Assembly (NCBI RefSeq): GCF_024713945.1
Contig: NC_134680.1
Coordinates: forward strand, 2,628,001-2,692,000
From: Dermatophagoides farinae
Taxonomy: Eukaryota > Arthropoda > Arachnida > Sarcoptiformes > Pyroglyphidae
Length of the DNA: 64,000 nt
Direction of reading: 5' to 3'
The translations under genes were made by a program, and so were the position numbers. The notes below the pieces were generated by a model that saw only the letters and a program-made list of their open reading frames with translations, did no database searches and was not told where the DNA came from. This document shows, piece after piece, positions 48,801 through 58,767 of this stretch (position 1 is the first letter of the stretch; each line of letters begins with the position of its first letter).

Positions 48801-51800
48801 ACTAGATTCCAGTGCATTTATTATTATTATTATTATTATTATAAACACGAATTTGTTTTTGATGATGATAAATCTTAAGGTCTATTAGGTTGATTAAAAT
48901 CAAAACCACATACAAGTCGTCTGGTTCTTTCTCTCTCTGTCTGTCTGTCTGTGTAACAAAATGTTTGAATGAAAATAATATGAAAAGATTGCGTAAGAAA
49001 TCCAATTATATCAGAAATTTTTTTTTCTGATTTTGGTTTTTATTTCATCATCTCACACAACTTTATTTACTTTGTGATCTATTTATTCATTATATTCTGT
49101 ATTTTGGAAAAGTTTCCACACACTTTCTGATGATGATAATGATGATGATGATGATGATTCGGTTGGTTTTGGTTTTTTTTTCCTATTGAAGAATTCAACT
49201 GATTTTATCGATTTCAATCGAGAGATAGAGAGATTGTGTGTGTGTGAGAAAAGTTTAAGTAAAAATTTTAAAACTTTAACAATCCACAAACTTTAACATA
49301 TAGAATGAATGCAAATGAAATTTTTAATTTAGAAATTTAAGAAAAAAAATCAAATTGAAAAAAAACTGCTGACACACACACGAACAAAAAATAATTTACA
49401 CTCATTGAAAGATAAATGAATCATTTACAATACAAATTCTCAATCATGATGATGATGATGATCCAACCGATGAAAAAATTTGATACAAAATTCCAAATTC
49501 AACTACGAATGAAGAGCAATAAAAAAACCGTTTCATCAAAATAATTCCATTGGTTTTAGCATGACTAGAGAGAGAAAAAAATTCAAAAGATTATTAGCAT
49601 TTTTGCTTCATTTTTTGTGTAATTCGATATCCATCATCATCATCATTCATTCATTATTATCAGACAAAATATAAAAAAAAGTTGAAATATTGTAAACGGA
49701 TTTTTTCCTCGTAAATAGAATCCAAAAAGAATATGGAAAAAAACTTTTACTTTAGTAAATGTGTTAAACATATTTATACGAGTTTAAATTTGAATTTTAT
49801 TCTTTTTTTTGACTATTGATCATCATGAGATCAATGGATCATTTTGAGATATAAAGTTTTCTTTAAAAAATCATTTTATATCTCTTTCAATGTATTTTTC
49901 ATAACTCGAATTCAAATTCTGATTGTCAAATCACAAGAATCGTAATAGAAATATTTTAATCACATAGTTGGCCAACAATTGAATCTATCAACATGGATTG
50001 TTGATGAAGATTGTTCCAGAACTTTTTTCTTTTCTTGGACATTCAAATTGATTCAGGATAATATCTTCATTGTGTATGTATTATGTCAGTCGATTGAGGA
50101 TATATTTCTCATCTTCTATCTTGCATATAATAATGATTTAAAAGAAAGAAAAACTTCAAATAATACAATATATAACATTGATGACAACAACATAACGATA
50201 GTAGCAGCCTGTGGCAAACATTTCACACAAATCTCATCACATTCCATAGTGATTTTATTCTTATGAATGAAAATCATTTATTTCAATTTAGATTTCATCA
50301 ATATTGTTCAAGTTTCATTCATCATTCATTCATTTATTCAATTGAAAAGTTTATTTTGATCTACATTTTCATCATTTTTATTTATTTTATATTATTTGTC
50401 TATCTATATGTCCATTTTTTATCATATAAATGTATATAAACTTATATAACTCATATGTGTATAGATTTCGTTTTCGTAAAACGTTTCGATATCGATCGAA
50501 TATCCATCGACCAAACAGACAAACAGAAAGATAGTTGTGTAAATGATGTTTGTATTTATTGGCTACATTGAAAAAAATCCTAGCGGGAAAAAATGGCAAA
50601 TTTTGTACAGCAACAGTAAGGCAGGGGATGGAAAAGTGTCCGTAAAATGCGTGGCTTACATAGACTTTTTTCCCCATTTTTTTCGGGGTATGGTTGAAGA
50701 TTCAAAAGAATTTGTCTGTTTTTCAGAAACAGAATTCTGAATAGAATTTCAATTTCAGATTCTTGAATAATAATAATTTGTTTGAATTTGATTGTCCAAT
50801 ATGTCTTTCACTGCGTGTGTGTAAATAGAAATTCAGTATAATTTTTTTTTTTTTTTTGCAAAACGTATTAAATTTTTTTTGGTTATTGTTATTTGCTGTT
50901 GTTTGACCATTTACAATTTAAAAAGTAGCTTAATATCAGTCAAATGACCATCATCATCATCGATTTGTCTAATTTACACAAATCATTCATCCTAGCAAAA
51001 TTCATTCAACGACAAACTTTGTGTCTGGATAATTTATACACTCAATACTCAATACTTGTTAGTTTGAAAGAAAGGGAAAAAAACGACAGAGAATTCGTTC
51101 AGCAATTAATAATAATGATGATGATCAGATCAATTTCGGCGAAATTTTCTGTTGAATTTTTTTCCCTCTTTTTCTAGTTTCTCCGTTAAAGTTTACGGGT
51201 GGAGAGGGGAAATACAAAAAAAAATTTTGGCCATCTCAATCATATCATTGTTAAGCAATCATTTCGGTCGAATAATTTTCGACAATAAAAGAATTTGAAC
51301 CATTTTTTTCATCTTTATTTTTGTTCGGGACAACCTAATTTTCAAATTCATTTTCATCTCTCTCTTTTATATGTGTTTGTGGAGGAAGAAAAAATTCGAA
51401 TGATTCGCATTATTTTATTTGTAAATTCGATTTTTTTTCTTTCATTGATCGATAAGCGTATCCAATCCAATCGATTGATCTATCCGTTCATCGATCGATT
51501 GATCGATCTAGAATTTCTAATATTAAAAAAAATAATATTTTTTAACATCATCATCATCATTGTAGAATAGAATAGGATTTTATTGTTGTTTTTCTTCTTT
51601 TTTTTTGTGTTTCATTCATATTTTTATAACAACAACAACAACAACGACAACGACAACAACAAATAACGGTATAAAAAATGACAAAATTATAACACACTAA
51701 CCTCCATAGGCACGACATACAAGTCGAATATTTTGATCACCTTGATTTGCATGAATCACGTGATTATTATTATTATTATCATTTTGTTGTTGTCGTTGTT

Positions 51801-54800
51801 GTTGTTGTTGTTGATTTGTTGTTGGATGAATTTCTTTCAAACTTTTTTGTTGATGTTGATTATGATTATAATGATTGTTAGAATGTTTTAAATCCGATTG
51901 ATTTGAATCCATTGTAATTAATGTCGATGAAATATTTGATGATGATGATGATGATATATCACATTTTTCGCTTGAAGGCACTTGATTTGTCTTCATCATC
52001 ATCGTCATCATCGATGCTTTTGTTGCATTTTTTGAAGGCATCATCGATTGAATAGCATCAATTTCAATCATTTTTGTTGGCACTATCCGGAAAAAAATGA
52101 AAAAATAAAATGATAGATAAGACCAATAATAATTGTGTGTATTTGTGTGAAAGAAAAGAAAAATCAGTGACCGAGAATATATTGAGCTATAGGGTAGCGG
52201 TGTTGGTGTCGGTGATGAAAATGGGTGAAAATCTTAGCGAAATATTTTTCCAATTCAATTATTCTATAATAAAAAAAAACTAAAAAAAACTGTTTTTTCT
52301 AATTTCAATAAGAACCAAAAAGAAAGAAAAAAATCAACCAAAACCAATATATATCACTTACCATGAACTTTAAGCTCAACGGTTGATATCAATGTACGCA
52401 TCCAACGAAAATCGACACGACACCAATAAATTCCATTATCCTCTAGTTGTACATTATCCAATATTAATTGTGCCTGATCATTATTATTATTATTATTGAT
52501 ATTCAATTTTTTCGTTTTTGTTGTTTGACTATTTTCTCTTTCAATGTCACCATTATCATCATCATCCACAGAATCAGGATTATTATTATTATTATTATTA
52601 TTGAATGTTGTTGTTGATTGATTTGGAAATATTACCTTTGCACGATTCTGATATGTTTGTGCAATAAAATGTTTATATGATGATGATGAATTATTATTCA
52701 TTGTTGTCGTAGTCATCATCATCATTGTTATTGGTTGTCGCATATCAACCGTATAAATTGGTGAACCAGAAATATCATCACCATGATAGAATAATAATAA
52801 TTTTGGTGAGTCAGCCATCATCATTGTATTTGACATTAATGGCAATGCTGATGGTTGTTGTTGTTGTGTTCGAAGATTTTCCGATTTATGTGGAATATTT
52901 TGATCATCATCATTATGATATGCAATTGATTTTTCTCTTATTGATTGATGATATGAAATATTTGTTGATTGATGAGTAATGGACATTTGTTGTTGTTGTT
53001 GTTGTTGACGATAATGTGCCATATTACATGGTATAATCACTTTTGCACCGGTCATTGTTTCGATTGCCGGAAATGCTGTGTGTTTGCAAACAAAACAAAA
53101 CAAAAAAATTTAAATTTAGATTTAATAAAAGAGAAAAAAATTAATCGTTTCCGAAACATATATAGCCGAACAAATATTAGAATCCCGGAATTTTCGGTTT
53201 TTTTTTCATTATCGTTACTGTTTGATTAATTAATCAACTATATTCTTGGATTAACATCATCATCATTATTCATAATAATCATAATTCTACTATACTAAAA
53301 TAATCGGTTCAAAAAGGAATGGGAAAAATTTTTGAATTTTGTTTCATTTCATAAGAAACAAAATTCAAAGACATCTGGATTTATTCTTATTTTTTTTTCT
53401 TCTTGTTCTATAGGTTAATAACATTGTCATCCATTTTTATTTTAATAATAATTGCCCTATAGATTTGTGATTAGTGAACAAAGGAATCATGAATTATAAT
53501 ATTTCAAGTACAAAAATGTATTTATATATTAATTTTATATAAGAATTTGAACCAGCCAAATTCTCTTGTTGTACACACAACATCTGTTGGATATTATTAT
53601 TTTTTTTCCATTCCATGCATCATCACCATCAACGAACAGTGAAAAAAAAACATCATCATAATCATCATCAACATCCATATATAGGGTAGGGTGGATAAAA
53701 ATGATGAATAAATAAATAAAAAAACGCAAAAGAAACTTTCCCGGAATTGAATGTTTTTTTTTTTTTTTTTTTTTGCTTGTTTCATATAATCAGGGAAAAA
53801 TTAATGAATTTTGTTTTTCTTATTCACTGTTTTGTTTGTTGTTGTTGTTGTTGTTGCCTCTTTTCCGGTTATGATTGTTCATGTAGGATTGGTCATGTAT
53901 TTTTGTTGTTTTTTTTTACTGAAGCTAATCTCGTCTGTTGTTTTTTGTCTGGTTTGGTTTATTGTTTGATTCAATCCATCATTTACTATAGAATATTCGA
54001 CAATATCATAATGTGGATTGTATGGTTTCTGGAACTTGTAACGACGACAACAATAATAACAAAAAAAATCCTTCCAGCAAGAATAAAATTCAGAATCTGT
54101 TTTCTTTTTTTTTATGCTTTGAATTTTCAAACGTTATCATCATCATCATCATCATATATGATGTGCGAGAAATGGCTAAATAAATTAGTCTCTTTTTTTT
54201 GGTCAGAAAAAAAACCAAGACAAGAATTTTACCATAATGAACAAACAATTTATTGATTAAACATAACCTTTTATATGAAGAATGAGAAAAATATTTAGAG
54301 AAAGAAAAAAACCAGATACATAAAGTTTCTCTCATTTATACTTGGTATTGGTTTGATGTTTGTGTGCAAATCTTTTATTCTGATTACGCAGTATCGAATC
54401 ATAATAAATAAATGAACCCATATAATTCAATGGAAATCTTTTTTTTTTTAAAAAAACTCAAAATACAGATTTTTTTCGACAAGATTTATTTGAGATTTTT
54501 TCTTCTCACTTTGCTTTACAAGCTTTTGTTTACCGCAAAGCTTTACATTCTCTTTTATTTATTTAACCAATCAAATCAAATCTATTCACAAAAGATTTGT
54601 ATGAGAAACAAACACAAACACACGAAAAAAAGGATTTTGATTCAATCCAAATACATCCACAATCAAAATAAAACTGAAAAGAAAATATTGCTAAAACTAA
54701 AACCAATCAACCTAATTACAATTCGATAGCCACCCACCACACAAAAAGAATGAATCATGAAATAGTGAAATAAATATTGGTGAACCAAAGAGCGAGTAAA

Positions 54801-55217
54801 CTTTTATTTCATATATATTATTAAAGATTATAATGCACAGAGAGAGAGAGAAAAAATGTAAGCATCACGTATACGTGTACAGATCATATCAAACTATTGG
54901 ATATTATACCAGATGGATGAAATTTTTTTTTCTTCATAATTTCTTTCAGCTACACTTTCTCTTGAATAATCAACAATTTATTCTGCACGAGTTTAATACT
55001 GTTTAACTATGAATCAGTAATGTTCAACCAGGACAAATGAACAAAAAAAAAATATCTGTTTCAACGGGACATGAACCCGAAATATAAAGGTTCATAAAGG
55101 ATCATGATCATTGATCATCAAATGAATTGCACACACACACACACACACAAAAAAGTACAAGGACTAAAAGAAATTATAATGATATTAGAAAATCATTTAG
55201 TTTGAAAAAGGGATTAA

Positions 55218-55310
<93 letters not shown>

Positions 55311-56097
55311 GCAAATACACTTTACATCACAATATATGAAATCAAAAAAAAAAAACAAAAAAAACAAAATGTAATCAGTTCATCATTAACTCAATCTCTA
55401 ATTTATACAAAACACACACACACACAGAAAAATAATATATACCCAGAATCCAGAATAATGAGAAGAAAAATTTTCGTGCGAAAAAAATTCCATATTTTCT
55501 TTCGAATAACATATGATTATAATGATGATGATGACGATCGTTAAAGAATATATTCCTGTATTCACGATAATTTTTTTTTCTATGATGGGATTCTATACAT
55601 GAATAGAAAAAAAAATCACCATCATCATTTGACCTGGATGACAACTAGATATATACCATATAATGATGACGTAATATTTTTCTCAATTTTGAATAATGAT
55701 AATAATAATAATTAGCTAGATAAAAGGAAAACCCAAAGGAATTTAAAAAACATGACTATAGTGAAAGACGTAAACAAATAGACAACAACAAAAAAATGAT
55801 GTATATGATAGAGAAAAAATTGGAATTGAAATCCTGAATAAATGTTAAGCAAAAATGTTTGAAGTGGGCGTGTGTGTGTGTGTGTGTGTGGGTGTTCATG
55901 TAGTAACTCGAGGTGGGTGGATTTAGTAATTATATAATAATAAATATATAAATATACCTTGTATTAAAGTTTTATTTAGATAATAAAATGATGAATTCAT
56001 TGATGATGATGATGATGATTGATCGGAAAACATTTTAGTTTGACGTTTAAGCTGTTGTCGTTGATCATCATCAATTTTGTTGTTGTTGTTGTTATCG

Positions 56098-56129
<32 letters not shown>

Positions 56130-56369
56130 AATTATATTACAATCACATAGATAACAAAATAATAAAAACATAGTGATGATGATTGAAATTGAAAAATTTT
56201 TAAAAAGCTCAAATTGATTTATTGATATTGATAAAGGCACCGATGATGATGATGATGATTTGTGCATTTTTCTCAAGCATTTCCTATTGAATTTCTTTTT
56301 CCGTTTCGTATGGATCAACCAACACCACCACCATAGCCATTGATCGATCATCGATATATCGTTGAACAT
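18867..56369 (-). CDS. side: Sidestep-family Ig-superfamily transmembrane receptor
   Basis: A type I neuronal cell-surface receptor of the Sidestep group. In Drosophila these bind Beat proteins during axon guidance. Twelve coding exons, detailed separately, join in phase across about 37.5 kb: a hydrophobic leader (about residues 55-75), Ig1 (138-375) with the family signature YWCRVDFR, Ig2 (376-930), Ig3 (931-1066), Ig4 (about 1067-1207) ending LYRCIVFNSEGRG, Ig5 plus a possible FN3 region (1208-1704) with YAPHC and TRPCEFEI, a TM helix near 1758-1785, and a polar tail. The protein is about 2,357 residues if the long tail is used, far more than the roughly 900-1,000 typical, because Asn/Gln/Asp/Ser runs inflate the Ig loops. 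The first in-frame Met is at 56369 after in-frame stops. Met at 56267 is an alternative. Confidence 0.85.
20188..20313 (-). CDS. side: Sidestep-like, alternative short C-terminal exon
   Basis: Acceptor AAAAAG at 20314-20315 gives a phase-0 frame of 41 residues (NIPKCNSHVAVVWNDVNIAK, then a Ser/Asn run and YE) ending in TAA. It overlaps the long-tail exon in a different frame. It is either an alternative splice form or the true start of the tail, with a frameshift in the A5 run at 20213-20217. Confidence 0.4.
   Translation of the reverse strand, partial: NIPKCNSHVAVVWNDVNIAKSNVTTSAASSSSKNDDNNSYE
20420..20988 (-). CDS. side: Sidestep-like exon 11: transmembrane helix
   Basis: Acceptor TTTTAAG and donor GTAATC. 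A Gly/Asp/Gln-rich stalk is followed by PLLLLLFSVAWLTIGVVLIL, then a basic stop-transfer (RFCRSIRKRQ) and an acidic/Ser-rich juxtamembrane part. Phase G|CT in, phase 0 out. Confidence 0.85.
21054..21746 (-). CDS. side: Sidestep-like exon 10: membrane-proximal domain
   Basis: Acceptor ATCAG at 21747-21748 and donor GTAAGA. 231 residues with a fibronectin-III-like pattern (ITYRIELYDDDN, then LGKYRIKMIAMVNKN), interrupted by acidic runs. Confidence 0.75.
21747..26126 (-). other. side: Intron 9 of the Sidestep-like gene
   Basis: 4.4 kb of AT-rich, simple-repeat sequence ((TTG)n near 23,340, (GAT)n, poly-A/T). No nested gene or mobile element recognised. Confidence 0.6.
26127..26924 (-). CDS. side: Sidestep-like exon 9: Ig5
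   Basis: Acceptor ACAG and donor GTATGT. It opens with YAPHC, then VNLSC, FEIVWTLNG, HIQCWL and TRPCEFEI. These are the Cys/Trp/Cys of an Ig fold plus the PCxFxI element after the fifth domain. Poly-Ser and poly-Gln loops enlarge it. Confidence 0.8.
26925..28505 (-). other. side: Intron 8 of the Sidestep-like gene
   Basis: 1.6 kb, including a perfect (ATC)n run at about 28,226-28,259 and GA-rich tracts near 27,500. Nothing coding seen. Confidence 0.6.
28226..28259. repeat. (ATC)n trinucleotide repeat
   Basis: An example of the ATC/GAT triplet family that also recurs at 32,349-32,376, 33,778-33,802 and 58,177-58,209, and as interrupted Asp/His/Ser codon runs in the exons. Confidence 0.9.
28506..28637 (-). 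CDS. side: Sidestep-like exon 8: second half of Ig4
   Basis: A 132 nt exon with acceptor CACAG and donor GTAAGT. It encodes RLRIINAQAQIHSGLYRCIV followed by FNSEGRGLSNEIKIFVD, the F and G strands of an I-set Ig domain. Clean, without low-complexity insertions. Confidence 0.88.
28774..29064 (-). CDS. side: Sidestep-like exon 7: first half of Ig4
   Basis: Acceptor AATATAG and donor GTTAGT. It encodes (N)TPKLKL, a Gln-rich insert, then EGQNITMDCLFRAKPNATVI and RWSH: Cys and Trp of Ig4. Confidence 0.85.
29065..30157 (-). other. side: Intron 6 of the Sidestep-like gene
   Basis: 1.1 kb. A GT/GC alternating tract near 29,260-29,300 and (GAT)n near 29,745. Nothing coding seen. Confidence 0.6.
30158..30417 (-). 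CDS. side: Sidestep-like exon 6: second half of Ig3
   Basis: Acceptor ATAG. It encodes SVLRFKPQWTQDQKRLTCLS, YNP and a final WILNV. The strong GTAAGT donor at 30161 gives a frame that stops at once in exon 7. A weaker donor A|GTTGAT at 30157 keeps frame and gives WILNVNTPKLKL, the family-like junction. The 3' boundary is therefore inferred. Confidence 0.75.
30418..40738 (-). other. side: Intron 5 of the Sidestep-like gene
   Basis: 10.3 kb, the largest intron. Repeated poly-T runs (20+ at about 31,298), CA repeats, (ATC)n at 32,349-32,376 and 33,778-33,802, (TTG)n at 37,197-37,221 and (GA)n at 39,830-39,848. A less AT-rich patch lies near 35,030-35,130. Open frames are short and low-complexity. 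Confidence 0.6.
39830..39848. repeat. (GA)n microsatellite
   Basis: Roughly nine or more GA units in intron 5. Confidence 0.85.
40739..40886 (-). CDS. side: Sidestep-like exon 5: first half of Ig3
   Basis: A 148 nt exon with acceptor CATTAG and donor GTAAGT. It encodes NPTHVNIQPP, ELKTEVVCRSYGARPFSLIT and W: Cys/Trp of Ig3 with the GxRPxxxITW motif. Confidence 0.88.
40887..45421 (-). other. side: Intron 4 of the Sidestep-like gene
   Basis: 4.5 kb containing the MITE candidate at 42,097-42,240, (AAT)n near 41,585 and (CA)n near 45,265. No host gene seen. Confidence 0.6.
42097..42240. mobile_element. Non-autonomous DNA transposon (MITE) candidate, Tourist/Harbinger-like
   Basis: A 144 bp unit whose ends are imperfect inverted repeats: GGGTTGCCATA at the left and TATGGTAGCC at the right. 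A further internal match is GCGGACA against TGTCCGGAC. It is bracketed by a direct TTA at 42094-42096 and 42241-42243, the 3 bp target duplication typical of PIF/Harbinger. It has no coding capacity and sits in intron 4 of the Sidestep-like gene. Confidence 0.55.
45422..46705 (-). CDS. side: Sidestep-like exon 4: Ig2 with giant low-complexity insert
   Basis: 1,284 nt with acceptor CACTAG and donor GTAAGT. It starts GIPSPNILWLRF (strand C) and ends PLKRNDNGIKYGCLINSSR (strand F Cys) then LILN. About 370 residues of Asp/Asn/Gln/Lys-rich sequence lie between, open throughout. Confidence 0.8.
46706..51701 (-). other. side: Intron 3 of the Sidestep-like gene
   Basis: 5.0 kb. Contains (TG)n near 47,875, (CTGT)n near 48,938, an ATCGAT-rich palindromic cluster at 51,445-51,512 and (CAA)n near 51,630. 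No gene recognised. Confidence 0.6.
51702..52082 (-). CDS. side: Sidestep-like exon 3: Ig1-Ig2 linker and start of Ig2
   Basis: Acceptor GGATAG and donor GTTAGT. It begins VPTKMIEI and ends QNIRLVCRAYGG (first Cys of Ig2). The middle is Met/Ser/Asn/Gln-rich. Confidence 0.82.
52362..53075 (-). CDS. side: Sidestep-like exon 2: Ig1 (V-type)
   Basis: Acceptor CACAG and donor GTAAGT. It has TGAKVIIPCNM, PKLLLFYHGDDISGSPIYTV, RAKVIF, AQLILDNVQLEDNGIYWC and RVDFR. The CRVDFR after the second Cys is characteristic of Sidestep proteins. Poly-Gln and poly-Asn runs lengthen the loops. Confidence 0.9.
55130..55148. repeat. (AC)n microsatellite
   Basis: About 9 CA units, complementary to the TG array 70 bp further on. 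Confidence 0.8.
55219..55306. repeat. (TG)44 microsatellite
   Basis: 88 bp of uninterrupted TG, the longest perfect dinucleotide array in the window, in intron 1 of the Sidestep-like gene. Confidence 0.97.
55958..56369 (-). CDS. side: Sidestep-like exon 1: leader
   Basis: It encodes a Trp-rich, basic head, then MHKSSSSSSVPL and a hydrophobic segment (SISIIITMFLLFCYLCDC), a poly-Asn tract, and ends LNKTLIQ with donor GTATAT. The phase (G|CA) fits exon 2. A start at 56267 would put the signal nearer the N-terminus. A further upstream non-coding exon is possible. Confidence 0.7.
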
Positions 56370-58333
56370 TGTTCTATTTTTTTTTTCTTTAAAATATTAT
56401 TTTCACAATACAACGCTGATGATGATGATGATGATGATGATTTGCAACGTGGAAAAAAAATGAGAATCCACAAAATTGAAAAAAAATTACTGTGGATAGA
56501 AAATATTTAAATTTTCGATCTAGTTGAAAACAAAACAAAAAAAAAATTTCCGGATCGACACTTTGAAATACAATGAAGAAATATTCTGAGATTTGAATTG
56601 AATGAAATGAATAATTTTTTTTTCTTGTGAATATTTTATCAAGATGAATATTTGTGTGCTGTATGTGGAGCAATAAAATTTAAATTTGAATTTCAAATTC
56701 TTTTTTTTTTAAAAAGAAGAATCTTTTCTTTTCTTTTTTTGTATCGTTTGTGTATTCGTCAGTGAATGGTGTACGTTCTTCATTCGTGTTTAATAATCAA
56801 ATTAAGGTTAGTTCGGTCGGTTGGTTTGTAACAAAAATTTTATTTAAAAAAAAAACACAAACATACAAAATAAAGTCCATTTTTAAGTAAAGTTTTCACC
56901 CAAAAATTTTATTCATTCAATGCGTGTGTGTGTGTGTGTGTGTGTGTATTGACAAATGATTGTGTGGTTCCGTGAACCATGTGATGATGAAGTTGAAATT
57001 TTAGAAGAAAAAATTAAACAAGGTGAGTTATTCTTTTTTTTCTGGAACAGAAGTGAAAAAAAATTTTAAATTTTTGAAACAAACAAAAAATTCTTTTTTT
57101 CCGACCATTTCGGTTCGACATTCGAAACCAACACTGATGATGTTCATTTTTTGGCATCCAAAAAAAAAAAAAAAAACGGAATCGTGTGCATGTATATGAA
57201 GAATGTTTTTCCTTTTCATATGGATCGTGGCACAACAAACTTTTCCGTTTTTATTCTGTTCCATTACACATTATAAAACATCTACCCTATCTGATTGCTG
57301 CTACTATAGCGATCAAATGGTTGGATGCGCATAATTTTTTTTTGTTCTGGGCCAGAATTGATGTTTTGAAAATGTATGTATGTAAAAAAAAAATTTCTTC
57401 ACAATCAACATGCGCGTTCCAAAAAAAACGTTTGTCATTAAAAAAAAAATCAATGGAAATTCACGAATTAAAAGAAATATAATAATTCAAAGTTTAAAGT
57501 TTGAAGGAAAAAATTCAGGAACTTTAATGATGATTATTATTATTATTATGTTTAGGTTGAGATTTTATTTTTGTTTTTTTTTGTACAAAAAACTCCTTTA
57601 TTGCCATCATCTTAATCATCATCATTATCAAAAAAACATTTCAAGTTTTTTCTTGAAATAAAGAACGGCAAAAGAAAAAAAAACAATTTCATAATCATCA
57701 TCATTACATTTTTATTCATAATGTACGTAATAATATTCATATATATCTTGATATAATGATTTTATGGCCAAAACAAAACAAAAAAGTTTCCAATACGAAT
57801 TTTTCATTGAACGATAAATAAAATAGTTTAGATCTATCGAACAAACGCAAATCATTCAAACCTTTTATGTTTGAATTTTCAAATAAAAATTGTTGGTTAC
57901 CAATCAATTTCTTTTTTTTTCTGTGGTGATTTGAAAATAAAAATTTTTCTTTATTTATATCATGAATTTGTGTGTGTGTGTGTGGGTGTTTAGTGTGATG
58001 TGTAGTTTGGTTTTGAATGTTGTATTCTTATTCTCAATATCTATTTGCATTTAAATGTGTGCGTACACGAGTTTGATTGTTGTTGTTTTTGTTTGATTGA
58101 AATTTTTTTTTTAAAAATTCTTTTGGAACATTTTTTTTATGTCACAAATAATCATAGTAGCTGTAAACGATGATAATAATAATAATGATGATGATGATGA
58201 TGATGATGAGATAAATGAGTGATGAGTGTTTTATTTTTCTAGTAGATTCGTAAATTAAAGATCGTATGAAAGATTGTGTCCATATCCATAATTTATCCAT
58301 CCATCCATCCATCCATTGGATAATTCCGATTCA
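56370..58333. other. Intergenic: Sidestep-like promoter/5' UTR and SPRY/SOCS 3' UTR
   Basis: No gene seen. Contains (GAT)n at 56,418-56,440 and 58,177-58,209, (TG)n near 56,922-56,948, and a candidate minus-strand AATAAA at 58235-58230 for the SPRY/SOCS gene. Confidence 0.6.
58230..58235 (-). terminator. Polyadenylation signal AATAAA for SPRY/SOCS gene
   Basis: TTTATT on the plus strand, 99 bp past the stop codon. Confidence 0.5.
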
Positions 58334-58767
58334 TCAATTAAGAAGATATTCTTTTAACACTAATGGTATACGTGTTTCTTGTACTAATTTTCGTATTCGT
58401 TTTTTACCTGAATGTTGTCGTATTGTTTTCCTACAACATTCACGTAATAATAATGGTCCCGGTGGCATATAACCAGAATAACGTATACCAATTTCGACAT
58501 TACCCCAAACAGTTGAAATCACAGGATATAATTTTTTACCGGTTAGACCGGTATATGCAACGCCAAGATAAAGGCCATCAACAATAAAACCTAGCGTACC
58601 TTCATCCATATCCAATACGACGGTAAATTCATCCGGTATTGTAAATTTATCATGTGATGAGCTTAACCATAATGGATATGTTGTTTCTTTTTTATTATGA
58701 AAAAATCTACTACGTACAATATCCCAGCCATATGATTCACAATCACTGCCAACCAATGAACAATAAC
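58334..58767 (-). CDS. SPSB: SPSB exon 3: C-terminal SPRY and SOCS box
   Basis: Acceptor TTCTAG at 58768-58769. G|GT phase regenerates GYCSLVGS, which aligns with GYTTLVGN of SPSB1. Stop at 58334. Confidence 0.93.

Larger units (their letters stand above)
53076..55957 (-). other. side: Intron 1 of the Sidestep-like gene
   Basis: 2.9 kb. Ends with the large TG microsatellite at 55,219-55,306. Open frames on either strand are repeat-driven. Confidence 0.6.

Noticed and set aside
50387-50740. Opposing open frames (96 codons minus, 65 codons plus) in intron 3
   Set aside because: Less repetitive than neighbours, but no family match and no supporting splice or start context. Left as intron.
53747-54256. 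169-codon plus-strand frame in intron 1 with hydrophobic and poly-Cys stretches
   Set aside because: Poly-Phe from a T-run and poly-Cys from a (TTG)n repeat. No domain or promoter evidence.
55073-55115. GGGACATGAACCCGA and GATCATGATCATTGATC as a possible tRNA fragment
   Set aside because: No acceptor stem or T-arm consensus could be completed around it.
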